A DNA stretch of 20,305 nt. It comes from JAURVT01 sp049059935 (GTDB lineage Bacteria; Actinomycetota; Actinomycetes; Propionibacteriales; Nocardioidaceae). The stretch spans positions 1-20,305 of the forward strand of contig NZ_JBMGQR010000076.1 in assembly GCF_049059935.1 (NCBI RefSeq), in the 5' to 3' direction. Shown here piece by piece: positions 19,416-20,305 of the stretch; the first letter of the stretch is position 1; each line of letters opens with the position of its first letter. The position numbers and the translations under genes are program-made. The notes under the pieces were generated by a model. It saw only the letters and a program-made list of their open reading frames with translations, made no database searches and was not told the DNA's origin.

Positions 19416-20305
19416 CTACTCGGTGGAGATGGCGCGCAGGACGTCGAGGCGGGCGGCACGGCGGGCGGGGACGACGGCGGCCAGGACGCCGACCACCGCG
19501 GAGATCACGACGAACAGCACGAGCCGTCCCCACGGGTAGGACAGGTCGGTGATGCCGTCGTCGACGAAGGCACGCTGCAGGACGGTGCCGAACAGCAGGC
19601 CCATGACGACGCCGAGCGTGGCGCCCAGCACCGCGATCGCGACCGCCTCGAGGCGCACCATCCGTCGCAGCTGGCGACGGCTGAGGCCGACGGCGCGCAG
19701 CAGGCCGACCTCGCGCGTGCGCTCGATGACGCTGAGCGCGAGCGTGTTGACGATGCCGAGCACCGCGATGACCACCGCCAGGCCGAGCAGGGCGTAGATG
19801 AGCAGGAGCAGCTGGTTGACCTGGGCGCGCTGGGCGTCGATGAACTCGGCCTGGTCCTGCACCGTGACGGTGGGCAGGTCCTCGACGATGCGGTCGAGCC
19901 GGTCGCCCACCTCGGCGCGGTCGGCCCCCGCGGCGGCGTCGACGGCCACCGCGCTGTCCTGGCGCGGGACCTGCGCGGCGGCGAGCGTCGAGAACGGCAT
20001 CACGGCGTCGCCGACGACGTTGGACTGCTCGTAGACGCCGACCACGCGCGCGTCCTGCTTGCCGCTCGGGAACCCGAGCGAGACCTCGTCGCCCACCGTC
20101 AGGCCGTCGCGGCGGGCGTCATCCTCGCTGAGCGCCACCTCGCCCTCGCCGACGTCGAGGGTGCCGCTCACCATCGCCAGGTCGTAGACCGAGGTGAAGG
20201 TGGCGGGGTCGATGGCGGTGGCGAACGAGTCGCGGTCGTCGATGGTGGTGGCCAGCGACTGCATCTGGGCGACGGTGCCGACGCCGTCGGTCTCGCCGAT
20301 CCGGT
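19416..20305 (-). CDS. FtsX-like ABC transporter permease, C-terminal part (runs off the right edge)
   Basis: About 295 residues are visible and the frame stays open to the window edge, so the N-terminus is missing. The first part is an extracellular MacB/FtsX-type domain (GEVALSEDDARRDGLTVGDE and VSLGFPSGKQDARVVGVYEQ). Three membrane segments follow: LLLLIYALLGLAVVIAVLGI (about residue 165 of the visible part), LEAVAIAVLGATLGVVMGLL and LVLFVVISAVVGVLAAVVPA. The signature IERTREVGLLRAVGLSRRQL between the first two and the C-terminal PARRAARLDVLRAIS are standard for the FtsX domain (PF02687). Such permeases work with a cognate ATPase, usually encoded next to them, in lipid, peptide or antibiotic export. 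The ATPase is expected to the right of this window. It is followed by a hairpin terminator. Confidence 0.9.
   Translation of the reverse strand, partial: RIGETDGVGTVAQMQSLATTIDDRDSFATAIDPATFTSVYDLAMVSGTLDVGEGEVALSEDDARRDGLTVGDEVSLGFPSGKQDARVVGVYEQSNVVGDAVMPFSTLAAAQVPRQDSAVAVDAAAGADRAEVGDRLDRIVEDLPTVTVQDQAEFIDAQRAQVNQLLLLIYALLGLAVVIAVLGIVNTLALSVIERTREVGLLRAVGLSRRQLRRMVRLEAVAIAVLGATLGVVMGLLFGTVLQRAFVDDGITDLSYPWGRLVLFVVISAVVGVLAAVVPARRAARLDVLRAISTE

Overview
The window is very GC-rich, uses GTG starts freely, and carries the actinobacterial block rpsF-ssb-rpsR-rplI with dnaB on the same strand further downstream. This points to a high-GC actinobacterium, most likely in or near Nocardioidaceae (Nocardioides/Aeromicrobium-like). 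The family level is inference from gene order and protein style, not a database match.

Layout, left to right. (1) 1-142: 5' end of dnaB (minus). (2) 143-611: gene-free stretch with several DnaA-box-like 9-mers and a perfect 12-bp inverted repeat. (3) 612-1952: DinF-type MATE efflux protein (plus). (4) 1960-6917: a tight minus-strand operon, transcribed FadR-type regulator -> glutamine-synthetase-like ligase -> aldehyde dehydrogenase -> SDR dehydrogenase -> class-I amidotransferase-fold (C26) hydrolase. (5) 6918-7466: gene-free stretch with a candidate FadR operator/promoter, a 22-bp perfect inverted repeat and the structured leader of the next gene. (6) Plus strand: RhlE-type DEAD-box helicase (7467-8900), iron-siderophore binding lipoprotein behind an IdeR/DtxR-like box (8983-9969), and a PrsW-family membrane protease (10018-10809). 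(7) 10810-10973: a nested palindromic element and a strong hairpin terminator. (8) Minus strand: rplI, rpsR, ssb, rpsF (10974-12708). (9) Minus-strand operon 12947-17820: ACT/APC-type permease -> choline/ethanolamine-kinase-like phosphotransferase -> FAD/GcvT oxidoreductase of the dimethylglycine/sarcosine dehydrogenase type, preceded by a HutC-type GntR regulator (17972-18748). (10) A small membrane protein (18841-19200) flanked by two related hairpins. (11) The C-terminal part of an FtsX-like ABC permease (19416 to the right edge).

How the genes may work together. The left operon has the parts of a gamma-glutamylation route for a primary amine, best fitting an amino alcohol such as ethanolamine: ligation to glutamate, alcohol oxidation by the SDR, aldehyde oxidation, then hydrolysis to glutamate plus an amino acid. 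The right operon has the parts to import a choline/ethanolamine/GABA-like compound, phosphorylate an alcohol-type substrate, and oxidatively demethylate an N-methyl amine with folate as one-carbon acceptor. Two amine-related operons with separate regulators thus sit on either side of a housekeeping ribosomal block. A shared substrate family is a hypothesis; nothing in the sequence proves it.

Several genes (MATE, FadR, PrsW, GntR) have a -10-like hexamer about 6-10 bases before the start codon and little Shine-Dalgarno sequence, suggesting leaderless transcripts. Three unrelated families of intergenic palindromes occur, two of them present more than once.
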